A DNA stretch of 64,000 bases from NCBI GenBank assembly GCA_949592205.1, contig CATIUR010000005.1, positions 89,272,777 through 89,336,776 of the forward strand, written 5' to 3'. Every line of letters begins with the position of its first letter. The first letter of the stretch is position 1. This DNA is from Helichrysum umbraculigerum (lineage: Eukaryota; Streptophyta; Magnoliopsida; Asterales; Asteraceae). Positions 21,343 through 33,126 of the stretch are shown piece after piece. A program made the translations under genes and the position numbers. The notes under the pieces are model-generated. The model had not been told where the DNA came from, searched no databases, and was given only the letters and a program-made list of their open reading frames with translations.

Positions 21343-23916
21343 TGATATCGCGTAAAAAGTCACGTTTTTACTACCGATATCTCTCTCATTCTGGAACGAT
21401 TCTTGGCATATTAATTCAAAAACATTACAAATCAGTAACATTATGCCAAGATGGTTAAAACAAGGTTGCACGAGAAAAATCAAGCGAAACGGATGTAAAA
21501 CGAAGATTCCACACACGTTTGAAGATTCAAGGCATAAAAACGAGATTTCAAGACTAAGGTGCCCTCCACCAACATCCATTATTTTCAAGATGTTAGTTTT
21601 CAAAATACGAATCCAACGGAAGAAGAATCAACCAAAACGGGTGAAAAATGAAGATTTCGCGCCCGCCGGAAGATCCAAATGATCCGTACGCAATATCTGG
21701 AGCTAGGGACCTCATTTAAAGGCATATCCTATGTAAAAATCTTCTTTTTTGAATTACGAATCCAACAAAAAAAGAATCGACTCAAACAGACGTATAACGA
21801 AGAAAACACGCACGAATCGAGAAACAAAGCAAAAGATCGCGCAACGGGGCGGGGTGGGGCCCACCGCCGCCGGCCACCAGCCAGCCGCCGCTGGCCACCC
21901 TACCCCTGTCCTGGTTTCCGTTTTTGGCAAGTTTTGGTACCTGGTGCGCCTACTTTTCGCGTTGTACAGTACCCGGTGCGCCTACTTTTCGCGTTGTACA
22001 GTACCCGGTGCGCCTACTTTTCGTGTTGTACACATCACTTTTGGCTAGTCTTTCTAACATGCACCTCAAGGCCAACTTATGCTAAAATGAGCCAAGACTC
22101 ACCTATAAATAGGTTGTTTGGGTTCATTTGAAACACACACCTCATATGCACACATTCTAGCATATTTCACTCTTTCTTTCTCACTAGATAATCTTTCGTA
22201 GTCTTTTAGTCTTTCTCATTCTAGGAATATTGTAATTAGTCCACGGACTAACGTAGAAGCTAGGGCGAACGCTAGAGATTCGGAGATCAATCCTTGTACA
22301 TGTGAAAGAGTTTGTCAATTATAATAATACGCTGCTACGCATTTAATTCCGGGTGATATCTAAACTTTTATTATACCTGTCTCATTTCATATTTGAATAT
22401 GTATTATTGCCTGGTATGTGATTTATTTGTTGCCATGAATTGCGAGTAGTTTATTATTGTGATTGCTGATGATGTAGATAATTATAAGTAAGGATGTCAT
22501 TATATAATTAATGCACGATAATCGTAAAATGGTATGACGGCCCCTATTCGACTGTTTATTCGGTATAGTGCTGGAAATGCGTTATGCAAAGTACAAACGT
22601 ACGAAAGCCGGTAAGCGACCGAAGGTAGTTATATAATTGGAATCAGCTCTGGTTTAACAGTTGGAATTCCGAAAGGATAATACAACTTCACAACTAACTG
22701 GTGTATCCTACGAGAATCAATGCATTACAAAATAATGTTCGTCAATTACGTTCAGATAAAATAGGAGATAATAACCCTTGTATTGTTTAGACTTTATGAA
22801 TTTAAGTCTAGTTCACGGAGTACCCTTTCCAGTTATCCACGTGACTGCAACCTAGTAATTAGGACCTGATCAACCTTAATTACGGTAAGTAGTTATCTGT
22901 GCCCATGACTTGCAATAAGTAAGACACAATGAAATCACTCGTTGTATATATTAGGTTTACTTTCCTGCACTGCTTTACATTTAATTAGTTAGAGTGTCAC
23001 TTTCACCGTCAATTACTCTTGACCACGTGTTGGATATAAGAAGCAGTGGAAATCTCATGTAAAGTACATTGTCTATTATTGAAAGGCATGGTCCTCGTAT
23101 GAAACACCTTTTTAACAAACTGCGAATAACCTGGGGATGTATAACTGTTTGAAAAGGAGAACTTAAATCATAAGTCGAAGTAATTAAAGCTTAATTGAAC
23201 AAAAACAAGACTTAGGAATAAGAGTAAAGTCCTAGTGACCTAGAATCCTTAAAACACTGAGTCTTACACAATCGACGGTCCAAACATGCAAAGTTATTAA
23301 TCTTTGTGCTAATAGTGTAGTAAACTACCTTAGGGGTCAAGAACGGTCGGACCTATGAGATGATACGCTACTGATTCATGCACCTCGGTTTAAACCAAAA
23401 TAGGTTGCTCATCTTTCAACTAGATGAGTATTGGAAGTTTGCGTATTGCTCCGATCAGAATCACAATAACCTAGTTCCAAGTGACACGCCAACGGGAAAC
23501 TGAGTTGGTAGGGTTCTAGAGTTTACGCCTAGTAGTTTATTTACCACATTACGTATCAACCCTATTTGTTCTGTCATCCTGAAATGTTAATTATCGAAAT
23601 CTCAGCAATCACATCTTTATCTTTATCTGTTTTCCTGCATTTTAATTCCCTGCAATTTACTTTTCTGCATTTTAATTATCTGTCTTTAAATCCCAAAACC
23701 TACCTACTTTGTGCCATCCTAAATACTTCCCTACTGAAAGTGTCAACTTTAATCGCCCACACGTTTGGATTCATAGAACGATCTTAGGTCATACTTACCG
23801 CTTACTAACCAGAGTAGGTAGTACGTATAATTTAAGCCCCGCAAAATATAAATTTAAAACCCATGTTACGCTCGCATCATCATTTGAAAAACAACGACAC
23901 GGTGTGAGTCGCAACA
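21343..23916 (+). repeat. 3' LTR of C (2574 bp)
   Basis: Matches the 5' LTR with scattered substitutions. It has three instead of two copies of a 32-bp unit around 21940-22030, which accounts for most of the 33-bp length difference. Confidence 0.93.
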
Positions 23917-23921
23917 CTTCC
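23917..23921. other. Target site duplication of C, right copy (CTTCC)
   Basis: CTTCC follows the LTR end and matches 12164-12168. Confidence 0.95.
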
Positions 23922-24000
23922 TCCTTCGTTTGCTCCTTTTGGTCTTTTCCGGATTGGACAAGGGACTTAGAAGCTCTTTACCGGAGCTCCTTGTGTTCAT
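23922..24000 (-). pseudogene. Gag N-terminus of B, separated by insertion of C
   Basis: A minus-strand ATG at 24000 opens a basic, Ser/Lys-rich frame that runs to the insertion point of C. Allowing for the 5-bp duplication it is in phase with the Gag frame at 12163. The start is placed here because it is the first ATG in that frame after the primer site, 142 bases downstream of it. Confidence 0.7.
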
Positions 24001-24141
24001 CCACTACCAAATCAAACCTGAAGGATCACAAAAGATAAAACCATAAACGCACCGGCGCAATACAAACAAAGGTAACTTTCCAAGAATAAATTCTAGAAAG
24101 GATCAATTAATCACACTTAAATCAATTTTCACAAATCAAGG

Positions 24142-24159
24142 TCCCCGGCAGCGGCGCCA
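24142..24159 (-). other. Primer binding site of B (tRNA-Asp type)
   Basis: The minus strand reads TGGCGCCGCTGCCGGGGA, identical to the site in C, six bases from the LTR boundary at 24166. Confidence 0.92.
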
Positions 24160-24165
24160 AAAACT

Positions 24166-26012
24166 TGATGTGCTAGATCTAGTTATAAAATTTATCATTG
24201 ATAAGTAAACCAAAAAGTACCGAGCTAGACCACAACACAACTGGGCAGTAGACCCTGTCGAGTAATAGTATAGTATGGTAAGTTCGGGTTCGAACACAGG
24301 GAACTAGATTGGATGATCGATGTAAGTGTGAGCAATTTAAAGAGAGAAAATAAAATGTGGTTGGTTGTGTGACCGAATTGTCACGATGCTTAAAACTATA
24401 AACTTTAATTAATCTAGGCAAGTGGACTCTGAAGAGTCGGATTGATTGTTTGGACTTTTCAAATATTAAAAACAATGCTTGCTTGGATTATTTCACTAGT
24501 GATTTCGGGGTGTAGAATTATAACCGGTTAAGACATATGCTAATGGGTAACATTCATCAAACTTAAGCTCAAAGTTCTCTGAGACCTATAGTTCAACTTC
24601 AATTAGCAAACCTATAATCTAATCTAGTAACGGACGTTCGCCGTGGTTACTATCTTACACAATTTAGCCAAATCATTTAACACATTCCAAAATTACATTC
24701 GCAATTTTGTTCAATCATTCATAGACAAATAAGTAATAGCAATTTACTTGGTTGACAACGTTCGCTATATCAATAGTAAATCACCAAATGGTTAAAATCT
24801 TGAGATTAAGCTTAATCACGTGAGGTTCACCGATTAAACATAAATTGCGATTTTATAAGTTTGCAAATCATCCACACGACAAACATTCGCTAAAATCGCC
24901 AACTTGTACATATATATAGTTTATTATTGTTGCATTCACCAAATGTTTTGTTCCACAAATGATAACCAACTTTTGTAGGTATTTTTTATAAGCAACAACG
25001 TTCGCTACAATTGCTTAGTTAAAATGCCGAAAGTTTACTAGTAACAACAACAACAAACCAAAACATGCAAGTTCATGGATGATTCACAAACTCAAGCATA
25101 AATTAACACCAAAAGATTACACCCCTAATCAACTAGTTATTTCATCCAAACAAACACATAAATAACTAGCCACTCATAGTAAACATAATCAAACAAATTT
25201 CATAAACACAATACGAATTCATAAATAGCTTCAAATTAGATTAGATCGAAATTATACCAAAGTTGTTACACAAACGTTTCCAAGTGATGTTGCTTGATGT
25301 ATCCCTCACAAAATCCTAGTGAAATTCTTAAGAAATTGTGGATTAAAATGGTGAATTTTTGGTTGTTGAAGATGAAGTAAATGGTAGAGTGAATATGGTG
25401 GTATGTGTATTGAATATGAGAGAGTGAGATGGTATGGTGAGGGAGATAGATGATAAATGATGATGATGATAATGAATATGAAGCTGAAGCAGCCGACCAA
25501 CACACCCTTTTCTTCTCTTTTTTTTTTTTATTTTTTTTATTGAAAAATGGAAGAAAAACGGTTGGGGAAGGTTGGCAATAAATGCCGACCAATCAGATTC
25601 GCACAGCATATCAACCACCACGACCCTTGCACAGATCTCACACAAAGCCGATCGGCTTTTCAGGCATAGCCGATCGGCTTTTTATGCCTAGCCGAACGGC
25701 TGTGAAGGACCAGCAGATCTGCTTCTCTGCATCAAATACTCCAGCTCCAACAAGGGCAAGTTCTGTAAAGGAAATGAACAGAAGAAGCCGATCTTTTTTA
25801 AGTAGCCGATCGGCTGGGAAGACAGAACCGATCGGCTAAGGTAGTTGAGCCGATCGGCTAAGACCAGTTTTCCAGCCCAACCAGCTTTTGATCCAAACTT
25901 CACCACATCCCCACCATTTCGCATGTGTTTCCAACTTTTGTCCTGAAATAGATTTCCAAACAAAATAAGTATCGAAAGTTCACAAAATCTACTCAATTAC
26001 ACATGCAAAACA
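24166..26012 (-). repeat. 5' LTR of B (about 1.85 kb)
   Basis: Starts (plus strand) TGATGTGC next to the primer site; the far end is set at the CA of GCAAAACA just before LTR D. On the minus strand it contains a cluster of AGCCGATCGGCT palindromes about 140-370 bases from the start, then T- and CT-rich leader-like sequence around 25500. Further on there are four scattered ACGTTCGC-type motifs (about 24630, 24759, 24889, 25007). The partner LTR is outside the window, so the far end cannot be checked. Confidence 0.7.
25645..25860. repeat. AGCCGATCGGCT palindrome cluster in LTR of B
   Basis: About eight copies of AGCCGATCGGCT or near variants, with an AAGTTCTGTAAAGG motif at about 25756. They lie in the U3 part of the LTR. 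The same module recurs at 5985-6350. Confidence 0.87.
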
Positions 26013-26013
26013 A

Positions 26014-27242
26014 TGATATCGCGATAGATTTATATAACCAAAATGAGCGATATCATGGCTGTATTCTCTAGATTGAAACTATATCATAAGAGATACGGAG
26101 CATAGGATTAGATAGGTTAGATTCAAGCTCATATATTAAATATCTTTGAGAGACCTTTCGGGATATTTATGATCCTATCATCTGGTTATGTGAAATGGTA
26201 TGAAATTGGAATAGTTATCTGTGTGCCTTTCTATTGCATGTTCTTGTTTGATTGTTGCCTTAGGAATGCTGCATGTTAGAACTAAACCTCCGATTACTAT
26301 ATGTAACTGCATGATTAGGGTTTTCAGATATAAGTTGATGTTTATACAGTAGAATGATGTGCATGTAATAGTTAAGGTGATTTATATGATTAATGATGAA
26401 CAATTCAATTGACCGTTAGACAAGTTAATCCATCCTATTCCGTAGGGTAACTCCTGTTCACATTATTGTTTATTCAACAATTCGTGCCATGATACCGACA
26501 CACATTTGTCAGAGATTGGGGAATAGGATTAGAGAATAACTGTTGATTGAATTGATCAGTACATTTGGAAGAACTTCCGGTGTATCTGACACTATATAAT
26601 TGCTATCCATGTGACATATTATTTATCTGATTGTAGAGACCTTTACGTTAGATATCTGATAGGATCGTAATTATACGTCATTAATAATATAGGGTATCCA
26701 ATGAGCAAACTGGTAGTTTGAATCGATGCTAAGGAAAAACCATAAAATGGCACAGTACTTCGTATAGCGTTTAAATACGTGGGAAAAGCTAAGGAACTGC
26801 CGTAGGTATAATACTTCGTGTTAATTTAAGTTCCTGGTTACTCAACGGATTAATCATCATAATTAGTGGCTTTAATACCCATAACTACTAATTCAAAGCA
26901 TATACCGGCATCATAGTAAACACTCTCGTATCCACTGTTCTCTGAGCCTTCGTACAAACATCCTTTCCTTTTCTGCATTTATTTTCCGTAGATTAGTTAT
27001 AAAATAAAAAACCAAATTCACTTTAGTTAAACCCTAGCTAAGTCACCAAAGGTAATTAGAACACCAAGATCCCATGCCCGTTGTAGTATAAGAACGACAC
27101 CTGAGTCAACATACCGCTTACTACCCTAGTAACCTAATTAGGGCTGAAAGTAGTATTAGCTTAGAATTTCCCCAGCTCTATAAATTTAAAACAACCCACT
27201 GTTGCGCTCCCGTTGTGACAACGACCGCTTCGGGATACAACA
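26014..27242 (+). repeat. Lone Athila-type LTR D
   Basis: Starts TGATATCGCG like the LTR of C. Its end resembles the end of C's LTR (a CCGCTTACTA motif, TATAAATTTAAAAC, a GTTGCGCTC stretch, ACAACGAC...ACAACA). It lacks a primer site, internal region and partner, so it is a solo or truncated LTR. By homology with C it ends at 27242, but no matching 5-bp duplication is then found; AACAA occurs at 26009-26013 and 27239-27243, which would require a slightly different end. Confidence 0.6.
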
Positions 27243-27666
27243 ATGTTCATCACATATCACCCTCAACGTCCAGTGATCATATTCCTTTTAGTATTTTCCT
27301 TCCAATTGAAATTTACAGTTGCATTTTTTGGTGTCAGAACTTTTACATGACTCTTTTACTTTACGATCTCCACCACGATCACACGTTAAGTATGACCTTA
27401 GACACAAAGCCACTTGCGTTTGAATTTGATCGTTTAGTGATTATGACATAACCAAAAGAGCGTGCCGTGTTTTGCCAATCCATTAAATCTTCAAGAGACT
27501 CGAACACCTACAATAAAAGTTAATTTTGTTAGCATATGTTCCATGATTTAGGAGATAATAAATATAAACAAAGGGATATATATTGTACCTGATCGATTGG
27601 TATAAATGTTGATGTCCTAGTGGAAAAATTAACATCTTCATTTGAGTTATTATCATGAAACTCTGT
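27243..27666 (-). pseudogene. FAR1-type DNA-binding domain remnant (FAR1/MULE transposase-like), two exons
   Basis: Minus strand. Exon 1 (27666-27589) ends FIPIDQ at a GTACAA donor; an 81-bp intron (27588-27508) ends TTATTGTAG. Exon 2 (27507-27243) continues in phase: FESLEDLMDW, ARSFGYVIITKRSN, then, after a one-base frame change near 27393, TCDRGGDRK, a CNC pair and WTLRVICDEH. This is the pattern of the FAR1 DNA-binding domain (WRKY-GCM1 zinc finger class) of FAR1/FHY3-related and MULE-type proteins. The zinc-binding Cys and His residues are largely present, but the domain is cut at its end by LTR D. No ATG was found. It could come from a transposase or a domesticated relative. Confidence 0.72.
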
Positions 27667-27854
27667 GTTTCATCGTATAAAAACGAAACAAAATCATTGA
27701 AAATTATTGTATAAGGTATTATAAATTATAAAGTATTACGTATAAATAAAGTACAAGGATATATATTGTGACATTACAGTAAATTGCTCGCATACAAAAA
27801 AATGTAATTTAAAACTAATAAGTGACTATCACAAACTAAAATATTATTTAGGGA
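27667..27854. other. AT-rich stretch without identified features
   Basis: Between the FAR1-type remnant and the inverted repeat at 27855. Small open frames only; I see no gene, promoter or repeat boundary. Confidence 0.5.
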
Positions 27855-28140
27855 TTAGTGTTTGGAGATGTACTCAACTTTAACCCAAACTCTATGTATC
27901 AAACTTTATTTTGGTCTATTGAACGTATCCAACTTTCAATTATGGTCTATTGTATGTGTTTAACAGACGTGTCATGCGTATAAGGTGTCACATGGCATCC
28001 ATACAAAATGCCACATCATCAAAATGACTGAACAATACACACAATAGACCATGGTTGAAGTTGGATACACAAAGTAGACCATAATGAAGTTGGATACACA
28101 CTATAGAGTTTGAGCTAACATTAAGTGCATTTTCACGTAC
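27855..28140. mobile_element. Inverted-repeat (MITE-like) sequence
   Basis: The left part (27900-27957, motif TGGTCTATTG...ATCCAACTT repeated) is the inverse of the right part (28035-28100, AAGTTGGATACACA...TAGACCAT). The outer flanks (CCAAACTCTAT and ATAGAGTTTG) are also complementary, giving a hairpin of roughly 280 bp. No target duplication could be fixed, so the class is open. Confidence 0.6.
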
Positions 28141-28555
28141 TTATATTTAAACAGTATCATAAAATAACTATAAAACAAGAGATATAACAAACTACTCCCT
28201 CCGTCCACAAGTTCAAACATATATGACTATATGAGACTATGCGAGTTGGCAATATGAACTTATGAAGATGGCTTGATATATAGATACACTAGTGAGTCCA
28301 ACAATACTTACTATTCCAACTTATATATACTAGCATACTACCCGCGCAATACAGCGGCATAAAAAAATATTGTAGTTACAATTTTATTCGATGACATGTA
28401 AACCATAAATAAAATTTGAAAGAAAAAAAACAGTACTATACCACTTTCTTACTTCATTTTATATGATTCGAATGATAACCCAAAACCTCTCAACCACTTT
28501 AATATCTGGGGTTGGGTGTGGGTCAACGGGCGACCCAAAATTTCGAATTTTATTT

Positions 28556-28564
28556 ATTAACATA
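28556..28564. other. 9-bp target site duplication of F, left copy (ATTAACATA)
   Basis: ATTAACATA at 28556-28564 is repeated at 54569-54577. Nine bases is the Mutator-superfamily length. Confidence 0.92.
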
Positions 28565-29261
28565 GGGTGAGGTTCAAATGAGAATGGCTTTTTGTGTGAG
28601 AATAGGGGAACCAATGAAATTGCTCCATTTTCATTAGGGGTGGAAGGGCATAATAGTCATAATACATTTTAAATAAACAAATTAAAAAATAGAAAAATAA
28701 AATAAAAACAAATATATAACAGATATATACATACAAATACAATATAGATACAATCATACGCACAGTTATACACACACGAACGGATTATGATCGGTCGCTC
28801 GCAAATATCTCTGAAAATCATCAAATCGATCTCAAAATAACAGCCAAATCATAGGTATGATTACTCTAATTCGAATCTATTTGTCAATTATGTGATTCAA
28901 TTAGGTTTTAGATTCATATTCGTACATGAAATCGATAATGATTTGCGCGATTACGATCATGAAACTACGATTTGTGCGATTTTAACATTATTACTTTCTG
29001 CTATTTTATGATTTGATTAACGAAATACTACCGATTCGTCGATCAATTTTGATTCAATTCACAAAAAGAAAAAAAATCGAGCAACAATTGCACAAGGATC
29101 ATAAAACTAGGTTCAATTGCATCACAAATGATATTACTTTGGTATCATATGTGTTAGTAGAATCAATTGAAGATTTAGTTCTCTCTGTAATTTGATTGTT
29201 TCAGTTGAGTTATTAAAATCATAAAAATGGTTCTGCTCATGAATTTTTACATAGTAACACA

Positions 29262-30500
29262 TGTGTTACGTAAATAATCCAAAAAACATTTATCGTGCAT
29301 AAACATTCGAATGGCAGTAATTAAAGAATATAAGACAGAAGATGGGAGCAACAGATGCAAGTAATAGTGCATGTAATAAGTTATTTTTATCTTTCTTCCT
29401 ACTCAGTGTAACACATTTTTTCAGTTATTACTAACACATGTGATACTGGTTAGCAAGACATGTATAACTACACTTTCTACTACCAAATGTGTTAGTGTAC
29501 AATCTTATGTCTTACATTCTTATGTGTTAGTTGGTAACACATGTGTTAGTGGTTTGGTAACACGTACATGTGTTAGTGGTTTGATAACACATGTTACTGC
29601 ATGCTAACATATGTGTTATTGAATGTATTTGTCGAGTGTGTTAGAATGTATCTTGTTTCATAAACCATGTGTTACTGTGTCATAACATATGTGTTACTGT
29701 ATGTTAACACATGTGTTACTGTATGCTAACACATGTGCTACAGCATGATAACACATATCTTACTGAATGCTAACACATGTGTTACTGAATGTATTTGTCA
29801 CATGTGTTAGAATGTATCTTGTGTCATAAACCATGTGTTACCGTATCATAACACATGTGTTACTGTATGCTAACACACGTGTTAATGTATTCTAACACAT
29901 ATGTTACTGCATGCTAACACATGTGTTACTGAATGTATTTATGATTGCAGAAAGAGACAAGCGGCTGATGAACTCAAAGGAAAAAGCAGTAAAAGCTGCA
30001 GAAAATAGGATAAATCAATGTGGAAAGTGTGGAAAAGATAAAGATGCCATAACAGAAGGTCATGTGACAGAGATAATGCAGAGGTAAGGTAAAAGCAGAA
30101 GCGAAAGAGGGGGAGAAAGCGGAAGCAGAGGCGAGGAAGATAGCAGAAGAGCAAGCAAAGGAAAATGAAGAGTGACAGTTTTCATATTAACTAACATATG
30201 TGATATATGTTTAGTATCACATGTGTTACTGGATGTTATAAAGTTGATAACATTTAATGTTGCTTTACATTTCAATTACATTTTTGATACTGCTTGTTGA
30301 ATACTATCTTTCAATTGATATAATAAAATTCATCTCCTATTTTTTGGAAAAAATGTACAATGTTGCTGGTTTCTAACACATGATTATGGTTGATAGGACA
30401 TGTGTACCTGTTTTATTACCACATGTGTTACTTGTTTGATAACACATGTGTTGTTTGTCAAAGCACATGTGTTACTTTTTTTATAATACACGTGTTAGTG
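29262..30500. repeat. TAACACATGTGTTA palindrome array, left part (in F)
   Basis: Roughly two dozen copies of the 14-bp palindrome TAACACATGTGTTA or one- to two-base variants, often spaced by CTGTATGC-like linkers. A unit containing TGTCACATGTGTTAGAATGTATCTTGTGTCATAAACC-like sequence is itself repeated near 29630 and 29800. Each palindrome contains a CACATGTG E-box core. The array is interrupted by the exon-like segment at 29951-30175. Confidence 0.92.
29951..30175 (+). pseudogene. Captured exon-like fragment in F, Lys/Glu-rich
   Basis: After an acceptor-like TGATTGCAG the frame reads RDKRLMNSKEKAVKAAENRINQ, then CGKCGKDKDAITEGH, reaches a stop near 30083, and in a neighbouring frame continues as an Ala/Glu/Lys-rich helix (EAKEGEKAEAEARKIAEEQ) to TGA at 30173. 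The shift suggests either a decayed frame or a splice site (AG|GTAAGG near 30084). I do not recognise the source gene. The lower AT content and strong amino-acid bias stand out from the palindrome array on both sides. Confidence 0.5.
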
Positions 30501-30516
30501 ACTTTCCTGTGTCGCA

Positions 30517-30521
30517 TAATT
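30517..30521. other. Target site duplication of R, left copy (TAATT)
   Basis: TAATT at 30517-30521 is repeated at 52292-52296, directly outside the LTR ends of R. Confidence 0.95.
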
Positions 30522-31459
30522 TGTGACAACCGTCAATTTAGGACTATAATTTAGTGCCTAATAAAGTTTTAATACATGTAATTAGTTCTGTGTTAGGCTA
30601 ATTAATGTATCAATTATTATATATATTGTTGAATATATATCTACAATTGTGCGGTTTGTTTAAATCGCACGAGCTTTAAATCGAATGAATTTTGATACAA
30701 TAAATACGGACGTTGGTGATCAATTTTATTAAATAACGCTATTATGTCAAAAATATTATTATTATAATATTACGTATTCATTCGTATCGTACAATCAGAA
30801 AGTTACACAACTTAAAATGTAAAACGAGCAAACAAATTAACTTACCTTTTATAATTCAAATATTAAGTGGTTAGTAAAATATTTAAATAAAATTTAACGT
30901 AATACGTTGTATTTTTAAAAGTAACAACTAATATATAAAATAATTATTTAACGTTTTAACGACGGAGCAAACGAACACCGCACGGAGCGGGAACGCGGGG
31001 CGAAAATGGGGATTTAACCCCCACTTCCACCCACTTTCTTCCATTTCTCTTTTTCTCTATCTCTCACCTCCCTATTTTCTCTCAACAAAACCCAAACCAA
31101 AAATCATCAAAATCGCAAAATAAACACCTCAAACGACCTCGGATCTTCAAGCCCCTTTTACAATAAACGACCACCTCGCGACGATCTACACTTCTATCTT
31201 TCCGGAATTTCATTTCGGCGATTTGTAAGTTTCCGACACAACTCCGAAAACTCTCGTTTTTAAGTTTTATAACTTGCTAGTTGTTTGTATAACCTTGTAA
31301 TGTCCTAAAATGGGTTGGGTAAAAATATTAGGCCGATCGATGGCCGGAAAACGCGTTTTTGGAGTTGAAACTCCGATCAGACCCCGTACGTCGCATTTGG
31401 TCTGGAGCAGATGCGACGTAGCGACCTACGTCGCATTATATCCCCAACGTCGCATACAG
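30522..31459 (+). repeat. 5' LTR of R, first part
   Basis: Starts TGTGACAACC and continues to the insertion of S at 31459/31460. It contains an AT-rich U3, a TATATAAAA-like box near 30933, a CT-rich leader around 31020-31090 and the beginning of the GCGACGTA array (from about 31387). Confidence 0.95.
31455..31459. other. Target site duplication of S, left copy (TACAG)
   Basis: TACAG at 31455-31459 is repeated at 43692-43696, outside the S LTRs. The intact LTR of R has a single TACAG at the same place (50915-50919). Confidence 0.96.
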
Positions 31460-33126
31460 TGTGACACCCGACCAATTAGGGCTACTGTTAGTTCCTAATC
31501 ATTGTGCTAATACATGTAATTAGGGTGAATTATGTGTATCATTATGTGTATTAATATATGTTATTATATTTGCACACATTTGCGATTTGTTTAAATCGTA
31601 CACTTTATTATCGGACGGATTCCGACACAGTTTAAATACGACGTTGGTGAAAACATTTCTATAAATAACTTTAATCTATTTTTAGAAGTTATTTATCATT
31701 ATCTATTATTTTGCTAAAATAATACTCGAAAAATCTAGACGTTTCGGTTAAAACGTCTCAAACGCAACGATAACGCGCGAATTTATTTCGACAACCAAAT
31801 AAACGTCAATAATTATTTTGGCAACATAAATTAAGTATTTTAAATAATACTTCAATGGAAATTTACCCAAAATATATCGTTAATTAAAACGACTCAAAAT
31901 AACGTTACGCGATTAAACCGTCGTAGAACAAACACGCAAATCGAGGCCGACAAATTAACGGAACATTTTTATAAATGTTTTTAAGTATTTTGATAAATAT
32001 CTCAATCAAAAATATCGAAATTTATGTCGTCACTTAAAAACGCGTATAAAACGTTTAACGTATAAATAAACGTTTAAACAATCGGGTAAACGAACGTAAA
32101 ACGCAACGATTTAAGCTAGAAATGTAAAATGACCAAAATACCCTTGTGGGGCCACCATGGGGGCCGGCCCATGTGCCACCTCCCCCTCCTCTCCACTCTT
32201 CTTCCATGCAACATAATGATGATATTCCTTATGTTTTCACCACTCCACCTTCATGCAAATGAACACTCTCATTTCTTCATTTTCCTTACCAAAAACACAC
32301 TCATTTTCTCTCAAAAATCTGGAGAAAAACTCAGCCACATCCACCATCCAAAACCACCACAAATCGCCATCCTCATCACCATCATCTAAGGAAGCTAGCA
32401 CCAAGGCATCATCATCTTCAACTCTCTTTTTGCTTCTCCATCATTTGCTTGGTATAAATCATTAAACCTTTTACTTATTTTACTTTTAATCTACTGATTA
32501 TGATGTTATAATGTTCATCTATCATTAATATGTCCAAGATTGTTGTTGAAAATCGTTTTTATAAAGCAAACAAGAACATGCATGAAATCTGCCTAAAAAT
32601 CGACAGTTCACAAAAATATTCTTATAAAATCAAATACTGAGAGTTAGAAGATGCATTTTTTTTTAAAATTTGCGTATTGAAAAGATCTACAACTTTTGTG
32701 TTTTACACTTTTTCCAGAAACGTACTCATTTTCCTCTACGAGCAGATTTATAAGACTGACCAGGAAGTTTTTCGATAAAATGTGTTCGGTTGTTACGCGG
32801 CTTTATTTAACTATGTTAATGGACTTGTTAGAAGCTGAAAATTTGATATGTTAGTCAAGACACTTAGTAAATCAGTTGGTAAAAATTTGGAAGTTTGATT
32901 TGGACTATAGATAGGTGAAATCAGTTGGCGTAATGACCCGACATAAACCGAAAACATTAAATCTTGAAGTTTAAGGTGTAAACTTAAAAACCGACATCTC
33001 GAAACGACCCCGACTCGAACCAAAATTTCTGGAGACTCTTTGAACATATCTAAGGCTTCCCTAAAAATTTCGGGTCAAACCGAGCCCGTTTGACCATGTT
33101 TACAAAGCCAAAAACACAACAGTTTG

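Larger units (their letters stand above)
12169..23916 (+). mobile_element. Non-autonomous Athila-like LTR retrotransposon C (11.7 kb)
   Basis: A complete structure: LTRs 12169-14709 and 21343-23916, a tRNA-Asp primer site at 14716-14733, and the CTTCC target duplication. The internal 6.6 kb has no gag, protease, RT or integrase homology that I can see. It carries an unfamiliar 438-codon frame (14888-16201) and an ATHILA ORF-1-like gene (17809-19612). The LTRs differ at many positions and by one 32-bp unit, so C is clearly older than R and S. Mobilisation would have needed proteins from an Athila-type relative such as B, which shares its primer site. Confidence 0.92.
4739..26012 (-). mobile_element. 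Athila-like LTR retrotransposon B (outer element, interrupted by C and A)
   Basis: A minus-strand element read from right to left: LTR (about 26012-24166), tRNA-Asp primer site (24159-24142), gag (from 24000), protease, RT, RNase H, integrase (to 6548), and a spliced ATHILA ORF-1-like gene (from 5817). Element C (12169-23916) lies inside gag, and element A cuts the ORF-1-like exon at 4738, so B's other LTR is outside the window. The RT sequence (CPFGTYAYRRMPFGLCNAP, FMDD) and the primer site place it in the Athila group of Ty3/gypsy. The coding part has several stops and frameshifts, so it is inactive. The right boundary is approximate: the last CA before LTR D is at 26011-26012. Confidence 0.85.

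Noticed and set aside
25266..25645. Minus-strand ORFs in the LTR of B
   Set aside because: Low-complexity His/Ser/Tyr-rich frames in a CT-rich leader; no motif.
28193..28203. Stowaway-like MITE terminus (TACTCCCTCCGT)
   Set aside because: Only one terminus is seen; no inverted partner next to a TA was found on either side of the Helitron.
29262..30500. CRISPR-like array of short palindromic repeats
   Set aside because: Spacers are short, similar to each other and irregular, there are no cas genes, and the context is a plant transposon.
32129..32465. Plus-strand ORFs in the S LTRs (also 40964-41300)
   Set aside because: Present identically in both LTRs because the LTRs are identical; no motif, probably the transcribed leader.
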